Positions 1 to 12,371 of a stretch of 64,000 nucleotides of DNA are shown here, in pieces (positions within the stretch are counted from its first letter, which is position 1; every line of letters begins with the position of its first letter). The DNA comes from Prosopocoilus inquinatus. Its lineage: Eukaryota > Arthropoda > Insecta > Coleoptera > Lucanidae. The notes below the pieces were generated by a model. It did not search any database and was not told the origin of the DNA. It was given only the letters and a program-made list of their open reading frames with translations. A program made the translations under genes and the position numbers. Where the stretch lies: NCBI GenBank assembly GCA_036172665.1, contig CM069879.1, positions 21,677,924 through 21,741,923 on the forward strand. Reading direction: 5' to 3'.

Positions 1-1620
1 ATAAATTACTGGATTACTGTCAGTCTTTTTCAAAACAATTTATCATCTGTCCGGTAATTCTGTTCACAGTAATTAATGAAGGCGGTACTGATAGTTTGGA
101 TAAATTGAATTTAGTTACTGAATCTCTTAAAATTATCTTGAAACCAAACGAAAAATTTTCAAACTGCACAAACATGTTGACCTTGAAGAGTACTTTAAAA
201 AATCTAAATGGAATTTGCCTGTAAAGTAATTAGGGAAGATAATATTCGAGCACCTTTAAATTAAATTTAATTTCTATGTTGCGTTATCATTGCAGAAACT
301 AACTACTACTAGGAGTATAATATATTCACTACTTCCATGAATAAATTCTTAAGGCAAATACTCTGAAGACGACAACCGACAAGTAAGTAGTTACTGAAAC
401 GTTTGATGATAACAATCCGCAAACTGGTGAGTCCAACAAATAACATTAACAACAAGAAAAAGCTAATTATTACCTTTGTACCCTCCGGCATTTAGTTCGT
501 GAGTTCGTGTTTGGCAACCCAATTACTAAGTCATTATCAATTCTACTACAAAGATTTCATGCAGCTTTTTTTGTGTACCGAAGATGACAGCGTTAACGTT
601 CATACTTACGTTAAAACTAATACCGTGTGGAGTAAATGATTTAAAAAAATCAAATCAATGCCGTAATTAATTTAATTTTACAATCGTGCTCAGTTAAAAC
701 TATAATTTTGGCATCTTCATGGTCTTTACAGTAATAAGTATTTCATAAGGACGTGGTTTACATACGTTTAGGAGTATCGTTTTGAGTGAACACCATTGTG
801 TCGGTGCTAATTTTAAGGTTAACAAGGGAATCTCGTTTATTATCAGTAAGGGGTGTTTTCGTACTCAATTAAAAAAGATGCAAAAACTTAAGACATTACA
901 AATTGCTCTGAATTTTAAACACCCTGTGTGAGAAGAACATTTTCTTTAGATGTCAGTTTGAAATACAATTTACGGTTTTATTTTTATTTTTCAAAGCAAG
1001 ATCAGTTGCTTGAAACTTTTGATTAAACTTTACGCATTTTAGAAGTTTGAGAAAAGCATTGGACCCATACTAACCTTGATGGTACACCACAATGAAGTTA
1101 TTGAACCATTAATGTCCTAATTTTTTTTTAGCCTAAAATCAAGCAATATCATTTTATTATTTTAATTATTTAATTCTGTGGTTTAGACCTGAAGTTAGCG
1201 AAGGGTCGCGATTAGATACATGAGGGGTCGTAGCCGGTCATAAATCACAATAAATAAAACTCTTGACATACAAAGAAAAATTGACATACAACACATAAAT
1301 TAGACGGTCGTGAGATCCTCTAGCTTAATTTTGAGAGTGTTACGGAGGTCGCGAGAGTTAAAATGACAATTTAGACTAAGAATATCCAGCCTTCTTTAAT
1401 CATCGACCCCTTAGAAGAAGAGAAAGTTTTCATCGACACCTGTCCTGCCTCATTTGAAGCTTAATTAGTACTATAACTTCGTCGGAATAAAAAATGAAAA
1501 TTAACAATAATACTTGATAAAAAAAATAATTCAAAACTTTCTACTTTTAATGAAACTAATGCATTTTACTAAACCTCATTTATGTATTAAGAAATTAATT
1601 TAGGTATGCATGTTTCTTAG
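1..1620. other. AT-rich intergenic DNA
   Basis: Only very short frames; no repeat pair or coding similarity was recognised. Confidence 0.6.
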
Positions 1621-1738
1621 GCTCGTTTTTTTCACATCCTGATAAATTTATCTGTCAGGTATACAATACAAAGCATTGTATCGATAATAGTTTCCGATGA
1701 TATTACCTGGCATTATAAGGACGTGAAAAAATCGGGCC
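1621..1738. mobile_element. Short palindromic MITE
   Basis: GCTCGTTTTTTTCACATCCT at the left and GGCCCGATTTTTTCACGTCC (inverted right end) match imperfectly, followed by TCAGGTA / CCAGGTA. About 118 bases, no coding content. A target duplication was not identified. Confidence 0.5.
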
Positions 1739-1895
1739 TGTGTAAGATAGTCAGTTGTTCATTTTATCGTTACTCTTTTCACTTAGGGTTGGTTAAAAAA
1801 TTGCCTCTTATCAATAAGCCTGTCTTATTGAAAGTCTTGAAGCGCCATCTATTATCCCAAAGTGAAACCTAATTCAATTGAATATCAAAAATAAT

Positions 1896-2149
1896 AAGAC
1901 CTTGGTGCAACAACGGGACAAGTCCAATTCTGTTTAAACTGGGATATCTTCGGCTTTTAAACTATAATCGGTAATGCTTATTCGTTTGGCGCAACAACTG
2001 AAGTATTTTTGTATAATGTGATGCCCAAATTGTCTGCTAGGGCTTATCTCACTACTTCACTTACATTCCATTGTAAATTATTAATACATTTTTATTAGCA
2101 TACCCAAAATTAGTATTTTGGACTTATCCCTTTGTTGCACTAAGGTCTT
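1896..2149. mobile_element. MITE with ~32-bp terminal inverted repeats
   Basis: The left end AAGACCTTGGTGCAACAACG and inverted right end AAGACCTTAGTGCAACAAAG continue GGGA.AAGTCCAA in both. About 254 bases, AT-rich interior. Superfamily and duplication unresolved. Confidence 0.7.
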
Positions 2150-2229
2150 CAATTATAACAATTAATTTCTTCTGTAAAAAGAATTTTTTAATAAGTCGAA
2201 AATAAAAATCTACCCACATGAGAGTGTGA

Positions 2230-2720
2230 TGAGAGTCATTCAGCATCGCCATCTGTTTGTACAAAAGTGGAAACTATTCTAGTCGAATTTTTTTTTCTCT
2301 ACCTCCAACGTTCTCTGCAAAGTCACCGCTTTTTAACTTTGCAATCCATTCAATTTCGAAACTAACATTCCAAATAAAAATTTGCAGTTATTCAAAGTGC
2401 CATCTTTTGACCAAAAGAGAAAATAGCTTGAATCGAGTTTCTTGTGATAGCATTTTCATCTTCTCGCAGCAAAACCCCGCCTTCTAACTTCGAAAGGTTT
2501 TAATTTCAATAATAAATTAAAAATCTAAAATCAAGCTCTAATGGATGTTATTCAAGAGCGTCATCTCTTGACCAAAAGTGAAAGATGCTTTTTTCCTAAT
2601 TTCAAATGGCAGTATATTGCATTCAAGTTGACACACACTGAGCAATAACTTCCGTCTCTGAAAAATGCTCTTAAAAGCTTTGTCATCTAACTTTAACAGA
2701 AAAAAAATTAGTACTTTTAA
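2230..2720 (+). repeat. ~155-bp tandem repeat, three degenerate copies
   Basis: Landmarks GCCATCTGTTTGTACAAAAG (2246), GCCATCTTTTGACCAAAAG (2401) and GTCATCTCTTGACCAAAAG (2557) are spaced about 155 bases. Intervening sequence also aligns (CTTTTTAACTTT / CTTCTAACTTCG / TCATCTAACTTT). No coding content was recognised. Confidence 0.65.
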
Positions 2721-5038
2721 ATTACTAATTTTCAATTTTAACGGAAATAGAAAGTTTTTTTTTTTTAAAGAGGGCCTGCTAGGTATAATGTGTAAAAGAC
2801 TTAAGTAGAATAAAAGAAAATATACCTTATTTAATAGACTTTCAGTCGATAACTCCCAGAGGACCCCTGATTGATCCCTACAGGTCCATCGACACCATGG
2901 AGGTCACTACAGATTCCGTTGGGAATCCTTATGTTAGACCTACTGCAGATATTTTAACACAAATCTAATTTATGATTGTGTTTATTATTAATTACTATGT
3001 TTAAAACTTTTGATAATTTGTCTTGAAAGAGCAGAGGAACTTGAAAACATACATGTACGTATAATAACAACACTGTTACCAACTCTATGCATACACGGTG
3101 TTACTGTATGTTTGTCATTAATTATTAATGTAGGATTCTCAACGTAAGGGATTGATTCCCCTATCTCATAAACTTTATACATATGATAACATCCTGTACC
3201 TCTTCACAATCTTACAAAAAATATTTGAAATCGATTCCGTTGTCAAAAATAATTGCTCAATCGGCGCGAAGAATAAATTCCTGAAAATTACTCTCTGCGG
3301 CTTTGTTTATTTTTTTCTTAATTATAAGTATAAAATAGTCGTGGCAGTTTTCTAATTGCAAGTCAATTTCGTAAGTGCATCAATTTCTTTGACGACGAAA
3401 GGAATGAATGATGACGTGAACCAACGACAGAAGAAGCGGCCTCTCTTTCGCCGATGCCTTTGAGACGCACACATAACTTTCTGTATTGCTTGTTTGCTTT
3501 AATAACAAGTCCTTTTGTCAGATTTTAATGGAGCACTTCCAGTGACTATTCAAATAAGCGTTCTTTTTTGGCCCGAGTGGTTCTTTGTTCGTGTCTTGTG
3601 TAATCGGAAAATTTGTTTTCGAGTTTGTTCGGGGCGTAATAAACAAGTCCGTCTCTGGTATGTGATGTTACATTCGTTGGATGTAATAGTTGGGCGACAA
3701 TCATGTCCATGTGTGTTGTTGCCACAGAAATTATTTAATTTATCATATCAATCATTATAAGACTGAAGGTTAGTATAGCAACATGCATTTTACGTAGACG
3801 TTGTTTCGCTTTTAAATAAACTGTGTCTTCGTGGCCATAAATAAGGACCTTGAATAAAAAAAGACATCATTTCATTTTCGTCTGTATTTGTTAACTGTTT
3901 AACCGACTCGTTTATTGTTTACCAATGCAATTATCTACCATAAAGTCAACAATGAATTATTATTCTACATGCGTTGGAGAAGATAATAAATTAAAACAGT
4001 TAGAAACCTTTCTTAATTACTAATTACACTGTAATAACGTCTTTGGAAGTGCTTGGAAGGTGGCTGAATTCCAATTCATTCTCTAACGACAGTTATTTAA
4101 CAATTACGTAAGTCAAGCGAAAGGAATGCCGCCGTCCAGAATACGTATATACAGCAGGAGTAGTAATTAAGAAATTTCGCAATCGCCCTGCGCTAGACGA
4201 GGAGGCCCCAGACGGTATTTACATTGAATAACTTTATTTTCATAACAGAACGCGTTTATTTACATAATTTCGTCGTCGTTCTCCTTCGCTAATGCGTTTC
4301 TTTGCCGAGGAGGTAGACGGCGAGGCGCGTCGTGGAAGCATGTGGTAGGATTCCGGGGATATTTAGAAATATATTCGAGATTTCGGCAAAAAAAAACCCG
4401 AAGCCCCCCTGTTTTAAAGCAGAAAAGATTTTGCCTTTTTCATTTACAAACAAAAAGGCCTTCCAAATCTTCAATACACTTTTTACCGAAGTCCAATGGC
4501 AAGTTTTCTTTAAGACAAGCAGTAGACTTTAGGAATTTAGATAGGATTTGTTCCAGCAGCAGTTTAGTAACAGTTGCCCATCAAAGGAATTATTAATTAC
4601 CGATTTTAAGAGCCCCATCAAGTGTGACAGTTTCGAACTACTCAGAAACTGCTGATGCAATAAACTCAAAATAAAAAATTGAAAGAACGTGTATGTTATT
4701 GGAATAAGATATTTACAATAGAAGCAGATGACTCAGGAGAGCTCAGTGAAATGAAAACTTGAAGAAGAAGAGCGGAAATATAAAGAGGACAAACAATCAG
4801 AAGGGTGATTTACTTCAATAAAGAAACGTTCAATTTTCCATGATTGATTGATTGATTGATTGATCTTGTCTGACGACAGAAACAGCTAAGTTACACATAG
4901 AACGAGAACTTAACCAACGAAACTGTTAAAAAAGTAACAAGCTGCTGAGAACCGTGAAAGTGAAAATTTCGAAGAAGTTTCAAATAAATGGGGATTACTT
5001 TCCACGTGGGGATTGAAGGCTTCACGAGAAAAAATAAT
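2721..5038. other. Intergenic DNA
   Basis: No gene recognised. A GC-richer patch at about 4120-4350 carries GTCGTCGTT and GGCGAGGCGCG. Overlapping frames there lack family features. Confidence 0.5.
4841..4864 (+). repeat. (TGAT)6 microsatellite
   Basis: Six perfect TGAT units in a row. Confidence 0.95.
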
Positions 5039-5930
5039 GTCTTTTAGAATTCGATTAATCTGCTGGTAGCAGGCAGTTGTAGAAAGCTTTTTCAGAAAAA
5101 AAAAAACAAAGATCTAAAGGAAAACCTTGGATAAAGGAAGAAGGAAGAGGGAAGAGAATATAGTGAGGATTATTTCTGACGTAGTAGGAGTAGACAATGA
5201 GAAGGCAGCAAACCAGAAATCACTACAATAAAGAAGTATTTAGAAGAAGATTCAAGATAAGTGAAGTGAAAAGGGTCGAACGTTTTGCTTGTCTCATATC
5301 CGCCGATTGAGCAGTCTGTGGATCTTTGCATTGTTAGTTTGGATACATTCACAGTTTTCTTCAGTGTCTTCCAAGAATGGATTCTTCTAAAATAGTGTCT
5401 TTTAGAATTCGATTAATCTGCTGGTAGCAGGCAGTTGTAGAAATTTTTTTCAGAAAAAAGGGAAAGATCTAAGCGAAAACCTTGGATGAAAGAAGAAGGA
5501 AGAGGAAAGAGAATATAGTGAGGATTAGTAGTAGGAGTAGACAATGAGAAGGCAACAAACTAGAAATCACTGCAATAAAGAAATATATAGAAGTTCGGGT
5601 AAGTGAAGTAAAAAAGGGTCGAACCTTTTGCTTGTGTCGTATTTTTTTATTTTTCTTCATTCGAGGGCTCTCCTTCAATTCCTTGATATTATTTGGCTCA
5701 TTAAGAATCACCTTGACACTAGAACAATCCTCGATAATGTCGATGAAGAATCTTGTCGTTGACCATCGTTTGGTTAGCTGCTTTCCTTGTCTACAAGAAA
5801 CATTTGCCTAAGGTTTCTTCTTTCTTCCGTCGCATATTGAGCAATCTGTGGATCTCTGCACTGTTAGTTTGGATTCCTTTACAGTTTTATTTCTCCAGTG
5901 TCTTCCAAGATTAGATTCTTCTTTCGCTGT
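5039..5930 (+). repeat. Tandem duplication, 357-bp offset
   Basis: GTCTTTTAGAATTCGATTAA starts both copies (5039 and about 5396). Both run through CTGGTAGCAGGCAGTTGTAG, AGAATATAGTGAGGATTA, TAGACAATGAGAAGGCA and GAGCA.TCTGTGGATCT. The second copy has about 190 extra bases (around 5640-5830). The minus-strand open frames in both copies are related by this duplication. Its origin is unknown. Confidence 0.8.
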
Positions 5931-7709
5931 GGAAAAAATGGGATAATTCTGAATTGAAACTACCTGATGATTAAGTCACATATCAAAAGTGATAAACAAT
6001 AATTGATTCAATAGGAAAACATGTATGCATAAGAGAAGAGGTAGATTAGGCCCTGAGTGGAAAAAAGTGTAGAAAGGAAACACTAAATAACTATAGTAGT
6101 GATGAAGTGGAAGAATTACAAATCAAAAATTGGGCAATGGTGCAGAAACGAATTGCAATAAGAAAGTACAAATTTGGAACAAAAAGGAGAAAGTATGGAA
6201 AGCATCAGAAAAGAAAGAACTGCTTGATGTTAAATAAACAGGAAAAAAATCAGAAGAAAACTTATCGAGGTACATCACAAGATACAAATTTGAATATTTG
6301 AGAGAGTTACTAGAGCGCAGAGAAAACTTACAAAAGATTTATCAACAGTCAAAAATGAAGTTGGCCAATCAATAACGATTTCATTTCAATTAATTCTCTG
6401 GACAACAAAAGAAGGAAAGGACCTTAAACCCTTAACAACAACTGGACCTTAAAATGAATCAGTTAAAATTGTATCTAAAATTTCATCTTGATTTACTTAC
6501 GTCTCCTTAAATCCATTTACAGTCAACAATAAACCGCTGCAAGTTATCATGGAGAGACATCCAATTTATTATCCCTTTATTGTATCAAGCAAAAGCAAGC
6601 AAGCAGTGAGTCACGAAGCGTTTCGAACAGTTTCAGGAATCTCCTTTCTTATTGATTTGTGCCACGCAGTAATACTGATGTCATTCATGTATTCAATTCG
6701 TGCGATATTTTCTCTATTGAAATTGGGGTGCAGTTGGCCGCGATAACATCTGATCTAAATAAGAAAAGGACGAGCGGTTCCTTCTTTTTTTTATTTCTGG
6801 GTTAATCATTTCCGGAGTGCAACGAAAAGATCTCAGATTTTACGTTCGCCTCCCTTCGCTGGTCTATTATGAATGCGGGACAATCAGGGACGACGAATGA
6901 GGAGATGGGCACATGAAAGGGAGGAAAATAAAATAATGCAGGCAGACACAAAGGAACTATCTCCCCCCTATCCCTCCTATCGTCTTATGGGGCAAGTTAT
7001 AGAAGACGTTTTTCTTCTTATTTTGACTAGATTATTATTATTACACATCGACGTTTTGCACTGAAATGTATTGGGGGCAGGGAAGGAGGCTATTCATATT
7101 ATTTTCTCTTTTACTTTATGAAGCTGGAGTTTAGGGTATAATTGCTCAAATAAGTTATTTTGAAAATCTTTATGTATTGCAGAAATTGAGACTGTAATTT
7201 TTATGACACTTTTTTCGTTCTAGACGGAAACACCATTTTCTTAGCAAGCTTAAACTTCTGATCTAGAAAGTGCCAATCAGTGATGCATTGAATGATACTT
7301 GCTTGTCTGGTATACGTATTTTTTCGGAATACTTCTCTGCTTTGTTTTTACGAGATTATTAAATTTCATAGTCGACTTGCTCTTTATTTCCTCCTTTTTT
7401 ATACGACGACGCTCGACTAATTAACTTCCCGCCGACTACTATTTCTTACTGTTTGGAATATTCATTTCGTTAATTACCCCTTATTGTGTTTCGTTAAGCG
7501 AGCGTTCCAACTTATCAATTTTTTCCTTTCTCTCTTGAAGGCGGGTTTTTCCCCTGATAAATTGAAAACAGAACGCGCACCATTCAAGTTTTTATCTTTG
7601 AGCTCCGTTCTGTAATTATCGAATTCACTTGGCGTTTATTCCATCTTCAAAACCGGAACTTCGAGAGCAGTTTACTCACTTATATAAGGGTTTACTATTT
7701 TTATATGTC
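5931..7709. other. Intergenic DNA
   Basis: A purine-rich stretch (6050-6300) gives a Lys-rich low-complexity frame. Nothing else was recognised. Confidence 0.5.
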
Positions 7710-8690
7710 GTATAAAATAGCAGCCTAAAGGCTATCACCAAGATCCAAGGTCCTAATTGTTCCAATTGCTTGTATTTATTTTTGCAAAGTCATGCATTAT
7801 ATATCAAATAAAATAGCGCTGATGGCTTCTATCTCTAAGGATCTCGTGGCTCATATTTATTCTAAATCCTCTTTAACCGCTTCTACCCATTTTTCCTAAG
7901 TCACGTATCATATACAATAGCGCCCTAAAGGCTGACGGCTGCCATCCCCAAGGCTCTCAGGGGTCCTATTTGTTTTAAACCCTCTTTACTTGCTTTTATC
8001 TATTTTTCCTAAGTCACGTGTCATATGAATAGCGCTCTCTAAAAGCTGATGGCTTCTATCCTCAAGGTTCACGTGGCTCCAATTTGTTCTAAATCCTTTT
8101 TAATCGCTTCTATCTATTTTTCCTAAGTCCCGTGTCATTTAAAATAGCGCCCTAAAGGCTGATGGTTTCCATCCCCAAGGCTCTCAGGGATCCTATTTGT
8201 TCTAATTCCTTCTTAATTTCTCGTATCCATTCTACCAAAGTCATACATCATATAAAATAACGCTCTTTAAAAACTGATGGCTTCTATCCCCAAGGATCTC
8301 GTTCGCGGCCATATTTATTCTAAATCTTCTTTAATCGCTTCTATCTATGTTTCCTAAATCTCGTGTCCTTTAAAATTGTGCCTTAAAAGCAGATGGCTTC
8401 CTTCCCCAAGGCTGTCATGGGTCATATTTGTTCTAAATCCTCTTTAATTGCTTTTATCCATTTTTCCTAAGTCAGGTGTATAAAATAGCACCCGAAAAGC
8501 TGATGGCTTCTATCTCCAAGGCTCTCATTGGTCCTAGTAGTTTTAAATCCTCTTGAATCGCTTCTATCCATTTTTCATGTCATATGTCATATAAAATAGC
8601 GGCCTAAAGAATAACGGCTTCTATCTCCAAGGCTCTTTGTTCGAAATCCTTTTTAATCGTTTCGATTCACTTTTCCTAAGTCAACCTTTT
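7710..8690 (+). repeat. Satellite array, ~112-bp monomers with dimeric pattern
   Basis: About nine monomers carry AAATAGCGCCCTAAAGGCTG, GATGGCTTCTATCCCCAAGG, TTCTAAATCCTCTTTAATCG and TTTTTCCTAAGTCACGTGTC in order. The AAATAG landmark occurs near 7715, 7812, 7917, 8029, 8143, 8256, 8373, 8484 and 8596. Alternating copies differ consistently: copies 3, 5 and 7 read like CTCTCAGGGGTCCTATTTG, while 2, 4 and 6 read like ATCTCGTGGCTCATATTTA. This suggests a ~225-bp higher-order unit. Confidence 0.85.
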
Positions 8691-9560
8691 TTCTTTTGCT
8701 TTCTTTTCTACCCGAAGTATTTTTCTTGCATGTCTGTATCCATTTATTCAAATAGTGCACATTAAGTTTGGACTTTTGGATATGCTATGTCCTTCTTTGC
8801 CAAAAATTATCCTTCACCCACTCTCCTTAAAACTTTTCTTTTCTGTCTCTGTAATATTTCTAACGAGGATTTTTCATATTCATTTAATACTGTATGTATT
8901 ATTCGGATCTTCGTTTCTTGTCATCGTTTAGATTTTATCATATTGTTTAAGGTCTCTGAAGCTTTATTAGCTTTTGCTTTCCTTTTATCTATTTCACTGT
9001 CTTCTTCACTCTTATGCGTAATACCACACTCAGATCTTGTATTATACCTTTTGGAAGCGGTACTTTCTATCTTTACATTTAAATTCTATTTGTCGCTCGA
9101 TAACTTTCTGTGTTGTAGCTAATTTCTATGTATCTTGTATAGTTTCCATTTACACAGAATTAATATTCTTCTTCTTCTAATCTTCTAAAAATTCTGTCTA
9201 GTAATTTCACCATCCTTATTTTTTCTTCTCCTCAAGGCTTTAATTATTTTTTAAACTATCTTTGGTCTCTTCTATTTCACGATCATGGAGCCCTTCCAAT
9301 TGAGAATCGTTTGCTTCTTTTGGTTCCTCTAGATTTTGATCTTCTTATCTAAGTTTTTGTGTTCAAGACTTTTGCGAAATTCATCTTTTTAACTTTACTT
9401 TGGAATCTCCTATCAAATCCCTATTTCTGCCTCTGCAACATATTAACTGCCATTTATTCGATTTGAAATTCTCTTTCTTTTAACATCTTGGTAAAAGCTT
9501 CTGATTTTTCTCTTTTGCTCTTTCCTTTTCGTTCAATTTAAAAAATTAAAATGACAATCT
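8691..9560. other. Pyrimidine-rich intergenic DNA
   Basis: TTCT/CTTT-rich strand asymmetry. The 111-codon frame at 8787-9122 is Ser/Phe/Leu-rich and looks like a composition artefact. Confidence 0.5.
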
Positions 9561-9745
9561 TCTTTGGAAACAAGAGGGAAATTAGAAGAGCACACAGAAG
9601 TCAAGGATATCACTTAAAGAGAAAAGAATTTGACGTAAAAGAGAAATGTTTCGTAACCATTTCTCTTTTACGTCAAATTCTTTTCTCTTTAAGTGATATC
9701 CTTGACTTCTGTGTGCTCTTCTAATTTCCCTCTTGTTTCCAAAGA
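9561..9745. repeat. Perfect hairpin: 88-bp arms, 9-base loop
   Basis: 9561-9648 is the exact reverse complement of 9658-9745, with TTTCGTAAC between. I found no mismatch over 88 bases. Flanking bases do not pair cleanly. Confidence 0.95.
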
Positions 9746-9874
9746 ATTCTGTTATTTTCATTTTTTAATATATAATTGTATTTTTCAATTTTTATTCTTT
9801 GATACTGTGGAGCTTTTGTTTCATAATTATGAGGATACGGTCCGAATTGGAACTGGTTACTCCGTAACGTCTTA

Positions 9875-10167
9875 TACTGGATGATTCAAAATAAGTGCTT
9901 GACCTGTTGGAGACGCATTTAGTAAGGTCAAGTATAAGTATGAAATTGCGGGAAATAAATTTATCAGAGGCATTCCATTTCCTTCAACTCCTACATTGAA
10001 AATGTTTGTACAGCTGTTGTAATATGAAGGGCATGTTGCTTATAAAATCGGATTAACCACATGTTTATTATTTTAGATACTCTGTTATTTGTGGCCGTTT
10101 AAAAACAAAGCTTTACAAGGTTACTGGTTTGTATCTCGTGTGTTAACTTATTTTGAGTAACCCTGTA
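9875..10167. mobile_element. mariner-type MITE with TA duplication
   Basis: TACTGGATGATTCAAAATAA at the left and TACAGGGTTACTCAAAATAA (inverted right end) agree at most positions. TA flanks both ends (9873-9874, 10168-10169). 293 bases, no coding content. Confidence 0.65.
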
Positions 10168-11093
10168 TATATCTTTTCTATTTGTCTGTTTTTACTTAGG
10201 AAATTACTTATTTGTTTGGTGTAGAAGTACCTACTTACGCATTAAAAAATAAAAATAATTTGATGATTGTTAGTGTAGTTGTGACAACACCCGGTTTGTC
10301 TGTATGAATATACCACTTTGTATTCATGCTTAGGCTCTTCTCTATTGCAATTCACTGACCATTGTGTCTGTATAATGAATGGCTGCGTTCAAGCTTTGTG
10401 TGTGCCCTCCTCTCACGTTTTGTCTCTCTTCGGCAACGCCCGCAAACGTTACATCTAATTCAAAGAGGCGAAGTATCACCAAGTAATCTTCACATCTGAC
10501 TGTCAAACGACTTAGAACGACTGCGAATACAAACCGCCCTTTGTTTGTTTACAACAAGAAAACAAGCCGATAAGCCTCCTGTTTTATGGACTTTTTACAG
10601 CTACAAGTCGGAGAGGGAATTTGTAAATATTTATTGTAGCGTCGATCGGACGTAAAAAAGTTTGCCGCTCAAAGCCCGGACTTTATTAAATTATGTTTTA
10701 ATTAACGAATCCATTAAAAAAGCTCTCCATTAAAATTTCAATTACGCAGGGGAAAAGGAAGGAACGCGCTATCAAAGGAAGCCGGACTTTTTCTCTGTAC
10801 GTTTGAAACTGTAAGAGTGGATCAGGTTCGTCGAGCAGATGTTACTGGGGGGGTGCATTTGCCCTTTATGCACCTGGCGCACGTATTAGGTTCACCTCTG
10901 CCAAATCAAAGCGAGCATATTTCGTTTACCTTGTAAAATGCGACCGGTTGGTAGGCATGTATTGGTTTGGTGTGTATGAAATTTTATGAATGTCTGTCTA
11001 GGCTCTGGCACACAGAAAATAAAATGCCAGTGGATGCTATCTCTCTACTTTTGTCTTTTTTATGCCTGAGGAATAGTAAATTTTACCGGGTAA
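10168..11093. other. Intergenic DNA
   Basis: Mixed composition with GC-richer parts (10400-10960). No gene, repeat or RNA recognised. Confidence 0.5.
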
Positions 11094-12371
11094 TACCGTG
11101 CCTTCAATTGAATTCCTCATTAAAGTGGGCTATGATTTCACTGTTTTTTTCTCCTAAGATTTGCAGCGCTGATAGCTGTTCAATTATTTTATTAAACAAA
11201 TGTCAAATTGACACTTTGTATTTTCAATTAATTCAAAATGTTAGAATTACAGCAGAAAATATTTATTGTTGAAAGTTATTTTCAAACCGGTAGAATAGAA
11301 AATGGAAAGTTAGTTTATTCAATTAATCAGTGTGTACAGTAGTTTCGACAGCAGTTTCCTAATTTTGCTATTACTTATGAACAGCTAGTTAAACATATCC
11401 ATGCTTGTGTTCTTAAATTTCGTGAAACAGGATCACTTGGTCGCAAAACAGGGAGCGGAGAAATCTATTGCGAAACTTTCACAAGAAGTTCAGCTATCAG
11501 TGGGAACATGTCACACTATTCTTAAGAAAGACTTAAAGCTTTATCCATATATGATTCAAGCAGTCCACGAACTCTGGCCAGTAGATTTTCACATAAGAAC
11601 AGAATATTGTCAATGGTTTCTCGATAACTTAAACAACGACGACATTCTTGACAAGTGTTTCTTTTCCGATGAGGCCTGGTTTCATCTCTCAGGGTATTTA
11701 AATAAACAGAATACGAGAATATGGTCAGCAGAAAATCCCCATGAATTTGTGGAAACTCCATTACATCCATTAAAAATTGGTGTTTGGCTAGCACTGTCAA
11801 GAAGGCGTATCATCGGACCAATATTTTTTAACGACTCAGTAACTGCTGAAAGATACCGAAATGAGTTATTAGAACCTTTCATTAATCAACTACATGATGA
11901 TGAACTTACAGAAGGGTTTTTTTTTCAGCAAGACAATGCTACTGCCCACACAGCTCATCAAACAATGACTTTCCTGCAGCAGTTTTTCGATAATCGGATT
12001 GTGAATTTTCCTGCAAGGTCTCCGGATCTCACAATTATGGATTACTTCATTTATCCGCACATGAAAAACAGAATTTTTAGAACTGCGCGACACACAATCG
12101 AAGAACTTCGTGCGGGCATTACTGATGTGTGTGCTAGCATGACCCCCGAACACTTAGCGATTAGCAAACGGGTTTGAAAACATTTGCTTATGTATTCAAG
12201 CTGAAGGAGAGCACTTTGGGCATCTACTTTAAACTTTAATATTGTGTTTTTATTTGATGTTATGATCAGTACTGACAGTTAATGACAACTGTTCTCTCTA
12301 GAATTGTGTCGCCAACTTCATAAAAAAATCACAGCTTACTTTAATGAGGAATTCAATTGAAGGCACGGTAT
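11094..12371 (+). mobile_element. Tc1/mariner-superfamily transposon, nearly complete
   Basis: The ends are terminal inverted repeats starting ATACCGTGCCTTCAATTGAA, near-identical for about 38 bases, with one copy at 11094 and its reverse complement ending at 12371. Both ends are flanked by TA (left ...GGG-TA, right TA-ATTCC), the target duplication expected for this superfamily. The element is about 1.28 kb and holds one broken transposase frame. The left end recurs near 59600. Confidence 0.88.
11238..12232 (+). pseudogene. Tc1/mariner-type DDE transposase with an N-terminal DUF4817-like helix-turn-helix, inactivated
   Basis: The frame opens at ATG 11238 with a short IVESYFQTGRI-type segment, as in DUF4817/HTH transposases of insects. 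It is broken by TAG at 11340-11342, changes frame near 11455-11465, then runs open (11401 frame) to TGA at 12175. An extra G around 12169-12171 seems responsible for that stop: the next frame continues to a plausible C-terminus ending GHFG-like at TAA 12230-12232. Catalytic landmarks are present: SDEAWFH (first Asp), FQQDNATAHTA (second) and SPDLTIMDYF (third), with about 35 residues between the last two by my count. The protein would cut and paste the enclosing element. With one nonsense and two frameshift lesions it is probably dead, though the central 250 residues are intact. Confidence 0.85.

Noticed and set aside
7710..8690. CRISPR-like regular repeats
   Set aside because: Monomers are ~112 bp, contiguous and diverged, with no short identical repeats separated by unique spacers; the genome is eukaryotic.
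8787..9122. 111-codon + strand open frame
   Set aside because: Ser/Phe/Leu-rich translation of pyrimidine-rich DNA, with no domain, no homolog recognised and no splice context.
11522..12153. Minus-strand open frames over the transposase
   Set aside because: Shadows of the + strand transposase, which carries the catalytic motifs.
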